A DNA stretch of 17,800 nt from Desulfuromonadales bacterium (GCA_030630015.1 DAOVNV010000017.1:1-17800); one strand, 5' to 3'; shown: positions 8,466-15,308, counted from the first letter of the stretch. The notes: a model not told the origin generated them from the sequence alone. A program made the numbers and translations.

Positions 8466-9449
8466 GTGGCAATTTCTCCTAAAATAACCGCCGCCCGGGT
8501 CTCCATTATCACGGCTGTCTCCCTGGCTGTGCTCAAACTGGTTGCAGGTATTGTTACCGGCAGTCTGGCCGTTCTTACATCGGCAGTCGATTCACTACTG
8601 GATATCCTGATGTCCGGGGTAAACTTCGCGGCGATCCGTCATGCTGAGCAACCAGCAGATGAAAAGCATCCTTACGGTCATGGCAAGTTTGAAACCCTGG
8701 CGACTCTTTTTCAATCGATCGTCATTGCGGTTTCAGGGGGTTGGATTATCTACGAAGCAATTCGGAGGATTCTGCAAGGGACACAAGTGAGTCAGCCGCA
8801 GGGAGGGATAGCGGTCATGACGGTCAGCCTGTCCGCTTCATGGCTGGTCAGCCGCTACCTGAAACGGGTCGCCAAACAGACCGACTCCTCCGCCCTGGCT
8901 GCGGATGCGCTGCATTTTTCCATGGATGTCTACACCAACCTGGCCCTGTTGCTGGGACTGGTCATCCTGGCCTGGACCGGGCTGCCATGGATCGACCCGG
9001 CCATCTCGTTGCTGGTCGCGATCTACATCATCATCGAAGCGATCCGTCTGCTGCGCGGCGGCATTGGCGATGTCCTGGATGAACAGTTGCCTGCGGAGAT
9101 CCAGAACCAGATCGAAGAGCTGATCGAAGACCACAAACACGAACTGTTCGGCTACCACAACCTACGAACCCGCCGGGCGGGGTCCCAGAAACTGATCGAC
9201 TTCCACCTCACCGTCTGCAAACATCTTTCGGTGGAAGAAGCCCACCAAATCACCGATCATCTCGAAAAAAAGATTGCCGAGAGGATCAGCGGTACGGACG
9301 TTACCATACACGTTGAACCCTGCCGCAGACACGAATGCCCCGGACGGGAAATCTGTCCGACCCAGTCAATTCGGCCGATGCGTGAAGAGGATCATGATTG
9401 GTTGAAGCCAGGGACGAGGGACGCGTGCCGGAGAATCTTGAAGGATTAA
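8466..9449 (+). CDS. Cation diffusion facilitator, FieF-like (Fe/Zn efflux)
   Basis: CDF transporters export divalent metals from the cytoplasm by proton antiport. The 327-residue product starts at GTG, with GAGG (8451-8454) inside the preceding gene. It shows about six membrane segments (about 12-35, 37-57, 80-100, 113-130, 156-172, 177-195). The metal-site residues match FieF/YiiP: D42 and D46 in DSLLD (TM2) and H150 and D154 in ALHFSMD (TM5). The HPYGHGKFE loop (68-76) is also typical. The cytoplasmic domain keeps H231, H247, H260, H282 and E284, which align with the FieF C-terminal zinc sites. Beyond the FieF-like end, a tail of about 40 residues carries C286, H289, C291 and C297, then a stretch encoded by two copies of a 7-bp repeat. 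The gene converges on the chemoreceptor gene with a 3-nt gap. Substrate is inferred only from the DD-HD pattern. Confidence 0.93.
   Translation: MAISPKITAARVSIITAVSLAVLKLVAGIVTGSLAVLTSAVDSLLDILMSGVNFAAIRHAEQPADEKHPYGHGKFETLATLFQSIVIAVSGGWIIYEAIRRILQGTQVSQPQGGIAVMTVSLSASWLVSRYLKRVAKQTDSSALAADALHFSMDVYTNLALLLGLVILAWTGLPWIDPAISLLVAIYIIIEAIRLLRGGIGDVLDEQLPAEIQNQIEELIEDHKHELFGYHNLRTRRAGSQKLIDFHLTVCKHLSVEEAHQITDHLEKKIAERISGTDVTIHVEPCRRHECPGREICPTQSIRPMREEDHDWLKPGTRDACRRILKD
9410..9423 (+). repeat. Two heptad repeat units inside the transporter tail
   Basis: AGGGACG occurs twice in tandem (9410-9416, 9417-9423). The 15-mer GGGACGAGGGACGCG at 9411-9425 is found again, identically, at 17672-17686 in the non-coding array after the malic enzyme. 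Here it is translated as part of the divergent C-terminal tail of the transporter. Confidence 0.6.
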
Positions 9450-9458
9450 CCTTCAAGA
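9436..9458. terminator. Shared hairpin spanning both stop codons of convergent genes
   Basis: TCTTGAAGG (9436-9444) and CCTTCAAGA (9450-9458) form a perfect 9-bp stem with the loop ATTAA. The transporter stop TAA (9447-9449) is in the loop and the chemoreceptor stop (9455-9453, minus strand) is in the right arm. No T tract follows on either side, so it is a weak bidirectional terminator or a 3'-end stabilising hairpin rather than a classical intrinsic terminator. Confidence 0.5.
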
Positions 9459-11489
9459 CTCCCCCGTCTGAACCCTTTGCAGGTCTTCGATCACCAGCTG
9501 GCTGCCTTCGCGACGCTCTTCTACTTCATCGAAAATGCGATTTGCCAACCCGGTAACCAGATCCACGGCTGTATCAATCTGCCGGGCACTTGACACCTGC
9601 TTGTCTGTCGCTACAACCATATCCTCAGTCATCGACTTAACCTGTTCGACAGCAGCAACGATACTCTTGGCCCCCTGCGCCTCCTCGCGAGAGGCGTTGG
9701 ACACCTGCGCTGACATCTCGCCCAGTTCCTCGATTGACCGGGTTACTGATTCGACAGCACCCGATATTTCCTGGTTCGATTTGCGGATGTCGTGGGCCAT
9801 CTCCATCGCCTCGACCGAACTGTCCAGGATCTGCTGCAGGGCCTGAGCCATCTGCCCACCCTGGTTCATGCCGTCATCGACCAGTTTGCGGGTGCTGCCT
9901 ATATGATTAACGGTCGCCTTGGTGAAGTCCTGAATCTCTTCAATAATCTGGTTGATTTCTTCGGTCGATGTTGCCGATTCTTGTGCCAGCGCCCTGATCT
10001 CGTCAGCCACAACCGCAAATGAACGTCCATGCTCACCGGCCTGGGATGCGATAATCGCCGCGTTCAAAGCCAACAGGCTGGTTTTTTGCGTCAGATCAGT
10101 GATAACCGAAGTAATGTTACCGATCTCGCTGCCCTTGCGTGACAACTGGCCGACAATCTCCTCAGCTCTGGCTACCGAATCCTCGATACCCTGCATCCCC
10201 TCAAGAACCTGACCGACCGATTTGACACCATGTTCGGCCTTACCTTTGACCGTTTCCGACATGGAATGGGAACGAGTACTGCTCTCTTCGACTGCATTGA
10301 CCGTGTAATGAATTTCCGTCATGGAAGAGGCAGACTTCTCAATGAAATCGTTCAGAGCATTCAGGTTGCCGGACACATGATCGATCGATACGGAGATCTG
10401 CCCGACCGAGGAAAGCGTCGCTTCGACCGACTCCTGGATTACTCCCGCCCCACCGGAAATATCGGCCGTTGCAGCGCTTGTCTCCCCAGTGGCGTCGAGC
10501 AAAGACTGGATCAGTTCAGCATGCTCCCCGCGGTACCTGAGAAAATCGGTAAAAGTCTGCTCGAGTTGCTGCGTCAACTTCCCCATCATTTCCAGCAGGT
10601 TGATCCTGGTCAGCGATGCGGAAACCTGATCGGCAAATAGCTTGACCGTATCTACATCGGTATCATCCATCTGCCTGTGCTTGTATTTGTTGTCCACAGC
10701 CAGCAGGCCAACAGCATGGTCCCGCACAATGATCGGACAGAGGATAAAACTACGCGAACGTATCTGTGGGATCGAGTCGTAGGGGGGCTTGAGGAGATAA
10801 TCATCAGGCATTTTGCCAATGTCTTCGACAAAAATGACCTGGCGATCACGCATCGCCTTAAACAGGCAGCCCGCCCGCTCATCGAGGGGAATTGAGGTTC
10901 CGCTCGACGTGTTTTCGAGCTTAACGCCCTTGCTGACTGCAAACGTCATCTGCTCATCACCGGGGTCGGCCATCAGGATATTGACACGGTCGAAGCCGAT
11001 CACCTCATGCAGACCACTGGCGGCCAATTGCACGACTTCGTCGCGATCGATAGTTTTTTGCAGGTCAGTATTGATGATGTGGAAGTTCTTGATGCTGTGG
11101 TCCAGGTCGCGGAAACGCCGTTCAAATACCGCCTTCTGTTCATCAATTTCGTGATTGAGAATATTAAGTTTGCGGGCCCGGTCATGTATCTGCTGGGTCG
11201 AACGGCCGATAAAAAACCCGAAAAGACCGAGGACGCCAGCCGTTCCGAGGCACATGTAGGTATAGAGTGCCATCTGCTGGGGAGAACGGACGATATCATC
11301 AACAACCTGGCTGCCCAGGCTTTCACCAGTTTTCCAGAACAGGATCAGCCGCAAAAAGATCCATCCGAGCGGCGCCATGATGCCCAGGACCATGCCAAAG
11401 GCAGTATAAGCGAAGACGCGGCCCTTTTCAGTTCCAGCCTGGCCCAGATCATCCTTTACAGCATCGTCCTTTACAATCTCATCGTTCAC
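9453..11489 (-). CDS. Methyl-accepting chemotaxis protein with cytoplasmic GAF sensor
   Basis: Chemoreceptors control the histidine kinase CheA through CheW. The 678-residue product starts at GTG with a good AGGAG seven bases upstream. Two membrane segments (about 26-52 and 74-94) enclose only about 20 periplasmic residues, so no periplasmic ligand domain is present. A GAF domain follows (about 145-295; FDRVNILMAD, FILCPIIVRDHAVGLLAVDN). A long signalling coiled coil (about 330-650) has its hairpin tip at TSLLALNAAIIASQAGEHGR (470-489), then SFAVVADEIRALA. The tip departs slightly from the common NAAIEAARAGEHGRGF form. Sensing is therefore probably cytoplasmic (small molecule or redox), but I see no haem- or metal-binding signature. 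It lies 67 nt after pfkA on the same strand. Confidence 0.93.
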   Translation of the reverse strand: MNDEIVKDDAVKDDLGQAGTEKGRVFAYTAFGMVLGIMAPLGWIFLRLILFWKTGESLGSQVVDDIVRSPQQMALYTYMCLGTAGVLGLFGFFIGRSTQQIHDRARKLNILNHEIDEQKAVFERRFRDLDHSIKNFHIINTDLQKTIDRDEVVQLAASGLHEVIGFDRVNILMADPGDEQMTFAVSKGVKLENTSSGTSIPLDERAGCLFKAMRDRQVIFVEDIGKMPDDYLLKPPYDSIPQIRSRSFILCPIIVRDHAVGLLAVDNKYKHRQMDDTDVDTVKLFADQVSASLTRINLLEMMGKLTQQLEQTFTDFLRYRGEHAELIQSLLDATGETSAATADISGGAGVIQESVEATLSSVGQISVSIDHVSGNLNALNDFIEKSASSMTEIHYTVNAVEESSTRSHSMSETVKGKAEHGVKSVGQVLEGMQGIEDSVARAEEIVGQLSRKGSEIGNITSVITDLTQKTSLLALNAAIIASQAGEHGRSFAVVADEIRALAQESATSTEEINQIIEEIQDFTKATVNHIGSTRKLVDDGMNQGGQMAQALQQILDSSVEAMEMAHDIRKSNQEISGAVESVTRSIEELGEMSAQVSNASREEAQGAKSIVAAVEQVKSMTEDMVVATDKQVSSARQIDTAVDLVTGLANRIFDEVEERREGSQLVIEDLQRVQTGES

Positions 11490-11556
11490 TCAGAACTCCT
11501 GTTCATAAGAAATCCGGAAAACAACCTTCCAGGATCGGGTTTTTACTGAAGACCGC

Positions 11557-12645
11557 TCAGCGTCCAAACATGATGCCCAGAGCTTCGGCGGTCTTAACCA
11601 GGTCACCTTCAGGATCAATCAGATTCAACGCGTTGACCGCATCGCTGATATCGACATCAATCACGGACCTCCCACGCAAGGCAACCATCCGCCCGTATTT
11701 TTCCTGTTCAATCAGATCCACGGCTCTGACCCCGAAGCGGGAACCGAGAATCCTGTCAAAGGGCGACGGCGTTCCGCCGCGCTGAACATGTCCCAGCACC
11801 ACCACGCGCGTCTCAATGTCGAGATGCCGGGTAATTTCGTCAGCGACAAACTGGCCGATGCCGCCAAGCCGCTCGACACCTAAATTGTTCTCGGCGGAAA
11901 GCTGCAGCGCCTTCTGGCCTGTCACGGGGAAAGCGCCCTCTGCCGTGACCACGATCGAGAACCGGCTGCCATGTGCGCGACGCCGCTCAATGGCCTCGTA
12001 AACCCCTTCCATTCGAAAAGGAATCTCCGGGATCAAAATCACATCCGCCGACCCGGCAAGGCCCGACTCGAGCGCGATCCAGCCTGCATCACGCCCCATG
12101 ACCTCGACAACCATGACCCGATGATGACTCTCCGCCGTCGTATGCAAACGATCGAGCGCCTCGGTGACCACCCCGACCGCCGTATTGTAACCGAAGGTCA
12201 CATCGGTACAACGCAGGTCGTTATCAATCGTCTTGGGAATGCCAACCATCGGCATGCCCTTGTCCTGCAGGGTCCGGGCGATTTTCAGGGTACCATCGCC
12301 CCCGACCGCGATCAGGGTATCAGCCCCCAGGCTGCGGAAATTGCGCACAACCTCGTCCGATACATCCACCAGACGCGTCTCGCCATTCTCCGTGATCGGA
12401 TAGGAAAGCGGGTTGCCGCGATTACTGGTCCCCAAAATGGTCCCGCCACGCGGCAATATTCCACGCACCGACGCCAGGGTCAGTTCCCGCCAGCGGGGCG
12501 TACCAATCAGGCCGTCGAAGCCATCCTCGATGCCGATCACTCGCCAACCGCGCCGCAGAACTGCACTGCGCACCACCGCACGGATGACCGCATTCAATCC
12601 CGGGCAGTCACCTCCACCGGTCAAAATCGCTATAGTCCTACTCAT
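11557..12645 (-). CDS. pfkA: 6-phosphofructokinase (group with PKTIDND signature)
   Basis: Phosphorylates fructose 6-phosphate to fructose 1,6-bisphosphate in glycolysis. The 362-residue product shows GGGDCPGLNAVIR (10-22), GGDGT (115-119), PKTIDND (137-143, catalytic D141), MGRDAGW (183-189) and GHVQRGG (285-291). The two phosphoryl-donor positions are Gly118 (E. coli 104) and Lys138 (E. coli 124). Gly at the first is typical of ATP use, while Lys at the second is shared with PPi-dependent enzymes. The Gly/Lys combination is known from actinomycete ATP-dependent enzymes, so ATP use is predicted but not certain. GAGG six bases before the ATG supports the start. It follows exbD by 24 nt and precedes the chemoreceptor gene by 67 nt. 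Confidence 0.94.
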   Translation of the reverse strand: MSRTIAILTGGGDCPGLNAVIRAVVRSAVLRRGWRVIGIEDGFDGLIGTPRWRELTLASVRGILPRGGTILGTSNRGNPLSYPITENGETRLVDVSDEVVRNFRSLGADTLIAVGGDGTLKIARTLQDKGMPMVGIPKTIDNDLRCTDVTFGYNTAVGVVTEALDRLHTTAESHHRVMVVEVMGRDAGWIALESGLAGSADVILIPEIPFRMEGVYEAIERRRAHGSRFSIVVTAEGAFPVTGQKALQLSAENNLGVERLGGIGQFVADEITRHLDIETRVVVLGHVQRGGTPSPFDRILGSRFGVRAVDLIEQEKYGRMVALRGRSVIDVDISDAVNALNLIDPEGDLVKTAEALGIMFGR

Positions 12646-12669
12646 AAGAACCTCATGGCGCTCAACACG

Positions 12670-13083
12670 CTACTTGCTTCTGTCTTTATGCTCTGTCGCA
12701 ATCGCGAGTTTAAGGAAACCGGCATCTCTGGCTAAGTCCATCAAAGAAACGACGATCCCGTGCCGAGCGTCCTTGTCCGCCATCAGCAGGAAAGTCGTCT
12801 GATCGGCCGCAGCCCGGTGGTCACGCAGCAGAGACTTGAATTCCTTGAGCGAGAGACTGCTTTCACGATGGAAGATTTCACCCTCGCTTGAAAGGAAGAT
12901 TTTCAGTTCCTTTGGCTCCCGGTCAATCGCCTGGGCGGACGATTCAGGGAGTTTGATAGACAGCCCCGGCGTTTCGATAAAAGTCGTGGAAATCATAAAA
13001 AAGATCAGCAGCAGGAAGACGACATCGACCATGGGTGTCAAATCGACACGTGGCGCTTCGGTCTGTTTGCGCAGAAACGCCAT
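12670..13083 (-). CDS. exbD: ExbD/TolR-family proton-channel subunit
   Basis: This is the partner of the ExbB/TolQ channel; it couples the proton gradient to TonB or TolA. The 137-residue product has one membrane segment (about 18-34) with the conserved Asp in LTPMVDVVFLLLIFFM (D20, matching D25 of E. coli ExbD). A periplasmic domain of about 100 residues starts at PGLSIKLPES. Its ATG follows the exbB TAG with no spacer, and GGGGGAG provides the Shine-Dalgarno within the end of exbB, so the two are translationally coupled. No tonB or TonB-dependent receptor is in the window, so it could serve a Tol-type system instead, although TolA, TolB and Pal are also absent. Confidence 0.9.
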   Translation of the reverse strand: MAFLRKQTEAPRVDLTPMVDVVFLLLIFFMISTTFIETPGLSIKLPESSAQAIDREPKELKIFLSSEGEIFHRESSLSLKEFKSLLRDHRAAADQTTFLLMADKDARHGIVVSLMDLARDAGFLKLAIATEHKDRSK

Positions 13084-13683
13084 CTACTCCCCCAGAAGAT
13101 CCACGAGGCGCAGAGAATATTCTTCCATTTCCATGGCCAGATGATCGAGGCGACCTGACAGGTAGCGATGCGCGAGGATAACCGGAATCGCGACAGTCAT
13201 ACCCGAAGCGGTGGTGATGAGAGCTTCGGAGATGCCGCCGCCGAGAGTCGCCGGTGTGCCCATCCCCTGTGTGGCAATCACATTGAACGCCCGGATCATG
13301 CCAAGTACCGTCCCGAGCAGGCCCATCAACGGAGCAATCGTGGCAATGGTTGCCAGGAGAGGCAGGAATCTCTGCAGAGGAGCCGCTTCCCGCCGGCCGG
13401 TCTCCTCGACAACGGCTTTGACCTGCTCACGGGCACGTCCCGCTGCTCTCAACGCGGACAAAAAAATATTCGCCATCGGTGTATCGGATTGATGGCAGAC
13501 CGCCGTTGCTTCATCTAAACGACCCTTGGCGGCCAGCGGTTCCACCCGGTGGGCCAGGTCACGCACTTCGCGTCGTACCCGCGTATAGGTCCAGAGGCGT
13601 TCGAGAAAGATCCCGAGAGCCAAAACTGAACAAAAGGCGATCGGATACATCAGGTAGCCGCCCTTCTGAAACATTTCCCACAT
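13084..13683 (-). CDS. exbB: ExbB/TolQ/MotA-family proton-channel subunit
   Basis: Forms the inner-membrane proton channel with ExbD. The 199-residue product has three membrane segments (about 10-30, 105-130, 150-172). Conserved blocks are GLLGTVLGMIRAF (121-133, T125) and GGGISEALITTASGMTVAIP (148-167). E153 and T158 match E176 and T181 of E. coli ExbB, which line the proton path. The ATG is preceded by GAGG at a spacing of about 9. It heads the exbB-exbD-pfkA-chemoreceptor run. The upstream gap carries heptad repeat arrays and no promoter I can call with confidence. Confidence 0.91.
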   Translation of the reverse strand: MWEMFQKGGYLMYPIAFCSVLALGIFLERLWTYTRVRREVRDLAHRVEPLAAKGRLDEATAVCHQSDTPMANIFLSALRAAGRAREQVKAVVEETGRREAAPLQRFLPLLATIATIAPLMGLLGTVLGMIRAFNVIATQGMGTPATLGGGISEALITTASGMTVAIPVILAHRYLSGRLDHLAMEMEEYSLRLVDLLGE

Positions 13684-13721
13684 AATTTAAACCTCAATCA
13701 GGCTAACCGCCCTGTAACACC

Positions 13722-13758
13722 AGTGACAGGTGGCGAGTAGCGAGTGGCGCGAAAAACC
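13722..13758 (+). repeat. Heptad repeat array A
   Basis: Four units in 7-bp register, AGTGACA, GGTGGCG, AGTAGCG and AGTGGCG (13722-13749), are followed in phase by CGAAAAA (13750-13756) and CC. It lies between exbB and the HIT gene and faces array B. Confidence 0.65.
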
Positions 13759-13811
13759 AAAAACAAGCCAATTAGCAGCGTATAAAACTTTTACTTTTAC
13801 AAGTGCTTTCG

Positions 13812-13860
13812 ATTTTTCTCATTGCTCATTGCTCATCGCTCATCGCTCAGCACTCAACGC
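13812..13860 (-). repeat. Heptad repeat array B (inverted relative to array A)
   Basis: On the minus strand six units occur in register: GCGTTGA, GTGCTGA, GCGATGA twice and GCAATGA twice (13860-13819). They are followed in phase by GAAAAAT (13818-13812). The array points toward array A, with about 53 bp of AT-rich sequence between them. Confidence 0.75.
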
Positions 13861-13900
13861 CTATCCAAAACGGATTAATTTTATGGTCTTTCCTTCTAGA

Positions 13901-14389
13901 TTACAATGAAAACCGTGCGAAACATTCATTGAGTTGATGCCAGGTCGCGTCGAGATGTTCAGGGATCACGCGGACATCGGCAAAGATCGGCATAAAATTG
14001 GTATCACCGAACCATCTCGGCACGATGTGCTGGTGAATATGCTCGGCAATCCCGGCACCGGCAGCCTCACCGATATTCATCCCCAGGTTGAACCCCTGGG
14101 CTCCGCAACACGTACGCAACGTAGTTTGACAGGCGACCGTCAGGCGGTGCATTTCGAGCGCCTGATCAGGCGAAAGTCCGGCGGGGTCCGCCAGGTGCTG
14201 ATATGGAGCCACCATCAAGTGACCGTTTGAATATGGGAAGCGGTTCATAATGACGAAACAGAATTCACCACGGAACAGGACCAGTCTTTCCTGATCCTTA
14301 TCACGCTTTTCTTCGATGCAGAAAATGCATTCGTCCGCGCCGGACGACTTTAAATATTCCATGCGCCAGGGCGCCCAAAGTTTTTTCAT
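13901..14389 (-). CDS. HIT-family nucleotide hydrolase/transferase (Ap4A phosphorylase-like)
   Basis: HIT proteins hydrolyse or transfer nucleotide monophosphates, using the central His of an HxHxH motif. From the chosen start the product has 162 residues and begins MKKLWAPWRMEYL, a common opening for bacterial members of this family. It contains CIFC (21-24, possible zinc ligand pair), NRFPYSNGHLMVAPYQH (49-65) and the catalytic HIHQHIVPRW (H117, H119, H121). The open frame extends 23 codons further upstream, but I reject that start. AAGGGG sits about 6 nt before the ATG at 14389-14387, and homology-like sequence begins there. It follows the phosphodiesterase gene by about 61 nt on the same strand. 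The exact substrate cannot be told from sequence. Confidence 0.9.
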   Translation of the reverse strand: MKKLWAPWRMEYLKSSGADECIFCIEEKRDKDQERLVLFRGEFCFVIMNRFPYSNGHLMVAPYQHLADPAGLSPDQALEMHRLTVACQTTLRTCCGAQGFNLGMNIGEAAGAGIAEHIHQHIVPRWFGDTNFMPIFADVRVIPEHLDATWHQLNECFARFSL

Positions 14390-14401
14390 AATAACCCCTT
14401 G

Positions 14402-14451
14402 GAAGCTTGTGGGTCGGGGTAAACCGCACACCCGGTCCCCGCACCGGCTTC
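14402..14451 (-). other. Imperfect stem-loop between yfcE-like and HIT genes
   Basis: GAAGC (14402-14406), GTG (14409-14411) and CGGGG (14415-14419) pair with CCCCG (14437-14441), CAC (14442-14444) and GCTTC (14447-14451). This is a 13-bp interrupted stem that ends at the yfcE-like stop codon. No T tract follows, so it is more likely an mRNA processing or stability element than a terminator. Confidence 0.35.
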
Positions 14452-14942
14452 TAATCAATCCGAATGATCTTCCCGCTTATTTTCTCCCCGATCTCCAGGA
14501 TGCCAACACTGTGATACGGCGCCTGGCGTCGGTCAGTGGCGCTGCCAGGATTGAACAGGAGGATACCATCATGGAAACGGCACACCGGTCGGTGACTGTG
14601 CCCGAAAACAAGTACGTCCAGTTCTGCATCACTAAACTCGTTCAGCAGACGTTCTTCCAAGTCGTAAGATGCTCCCCAGCCGTGCATCAGGCCAATCCGT
14701 GCCGGACCAACCTCGATGACCCTCTTGTCCGGTATGCCCGGTGTGGCCGGATCCATGTTGCCGCGAACCGCCATCACCGGGCAGTGCGTAAAGCCCTGGA
14801 GAATCTCCGGAGCCACGACATCCCCGGCATGGAGGATCATATCCACCCCGGCGAAGTAACTGTCGGCCAAGTCGACAAGAAACGCTAGCGCCTCACTGGT
14901 CGCGGCAAGATGCGTGTCAGATAGGACACCTATACGATACAT
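14451..14942 (-). CDS. YfcE-like metallophosphoesterase
   Basis: Small calcineurin-like phosphodiesterase with a dinuclear metal centre. The 163-residue product has all core motifs: SDTH (D9, H11), HAGD (D41), RGNMD (N62), LMHGW (H87) and GHSHRP (H115, H117). The NPGS motif at 131-134 is typical of the YfcE/MJ0936 subfamily. Length matches the family. The ATG at 14942-14940 has only a weak GGA upstream. It is divergent from the malic enzyme gene across a 414-bp gap and is followed by the HIT gene. The physiological substrate is unknown for most members. Confidence 0.92.
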   Translation of the reverse strand: MYRIGVLSDTHLAATSEALAFLVDLADSYFAGVDMILHAGDVVAPEILQGFTHCPVMAVRGNMDPATPGIPDKRVIEVGPARIGLMHGWGASYDLEERLLNEFSDAELDVLVFGHSHRPVCRFHDGILLFNPGSATDRRQAPYHSVGILEIGEKISGKIIRID

Positions 14943-15114
14943 GGCAAAAGTTCCAGATCAACCCTCTCCCGCTAGCCGAAATTGCCAAAAACCGCCCAAG
15001 ACGGCAGATTTCCGCCATCACCCCATTGTCAGTTTCTATCCCAAGTCAGCAAGAAAGCCTGATTCAGTCCTTGACCTTGCTGAAAACACTGCTATTTTTA
15101 AGTTTGTCTCTGTG

Positions 15115-15130
15115 TCGCAAACGTTTTCGC
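15115..15130. promoter_or_regulatory. LacI/PurR-like operator candidate
   Basis: TCGCAAACGTTTTCGC is an imperfect palindrome centred on CG. Its half-sites CGCAAAC and CGAAAAC agree at 6 of 7 positions. It resembles operators of LacI-family regulators such as the PurR box. It lies about 15 bp upstream of the -24 element, where it could bind a repressor or an activator. Confidence 0.35.
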
Positions 15131-15143
15131 CTCGCACTGAAAA

Positions 15144-15160
15144 TTGGCACTTACATTGCA
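15144..15160 (+). promoter_or_regulatory. Sigma-54 (-24/-12) promoter for the malic enzyme
   Basis: TTGGCAC (15144-15150), then 5 nt, then TTGCA (15156-15160), matches the RpoN consensus. The GG and GC dinucleotides are exactly 10 bp apart, and only the G after TGGCAC deviates. The orientation is toward the malic enzyme and predicts a start near 15171 with a leader of about 185 nt. Confidence 0.6.
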
Positions 15161-15200
15161 AAATCAGTGTACCGGAATCCAATCTAAAATGATATTTTTC

Positions 15201-15230
15201 TTGACAAAATACCTGTCACAGCATTACAAA
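15201..15230 (+). promoter_or_regulatory. Sigma-70-like promoter candidate for the malic enzyme
   Basis: A perfect -35 TTGACA (15201-15206) and a 4/6 -10 TACAAA (15225-15230) with an 18-bp spacer sit in AT-rich DNA with T/A tracts just upstream. It could provide basal transcription beside the sigma-54 promoter. Confidence 0.4.
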
Positions 15231-15285
15231 CCTTTTACTCATACTAAAATATTTTATTCTGAAAAAAATTGCGAGAGTCACAGAA

Positions 15286-15308
15286 TGGTCATGAAGGCTT
15301 CATGACCA
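15286..15308. promoter_or_regulatory. Perfect 11+11-bp dyad upstream of the malic enzyme
   Basis: TGGTCATGAAG (15286-15296) is followed after one base by its exact reverse complement CTTCATGACCA (15298-15308). The symmetry and the position downstream of both promoter candidates suggest a repressor operator or a tight leader hairpin. I do not recognise the motif as belonging to a known regulator. Confidence 0.55.

Noticed and set aside
11512..11535. Imperfect inverted repeat ATCCGGAA/TTCCAGGAT between pfkA and the chemoreceptor gene, considered as a terminator
   Set aside because: The stem is short with a bulge, and no T tract follows on the minus strand before the chemoreceptor ribosome binding site.
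13759..13811. TATACG-based promoter for exbB in the AT-rich centre between the heptad arrays
   Set aside because: No acceptable -35 element is found at 16-18 bp spacing, so I did not call it.
13819..13860. Array B considered as a CRISPR array
   Set aside because: The units are 7 bp in direct tandem without spacers, so it is a simple heptad tandem repeat.
14390..14458. Upstream 23-codon extension of the HIT protein
   Set aside because: It overlaps the yfcE-like stop and the intergenic stem-loop and has no family-like sequence. The downstream ATG has a good Shine-Dalgarno and the typical MKKLWAPWR opening.
14914..15192. 92-codon plus-strand open frame in the malic enzyme upstream gap
   Set aside because: It overlaps the start of the divergent yfcE-like gene and runs through the sigma-54 promoter and LacI-like dyad. 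No domain is recognisable.
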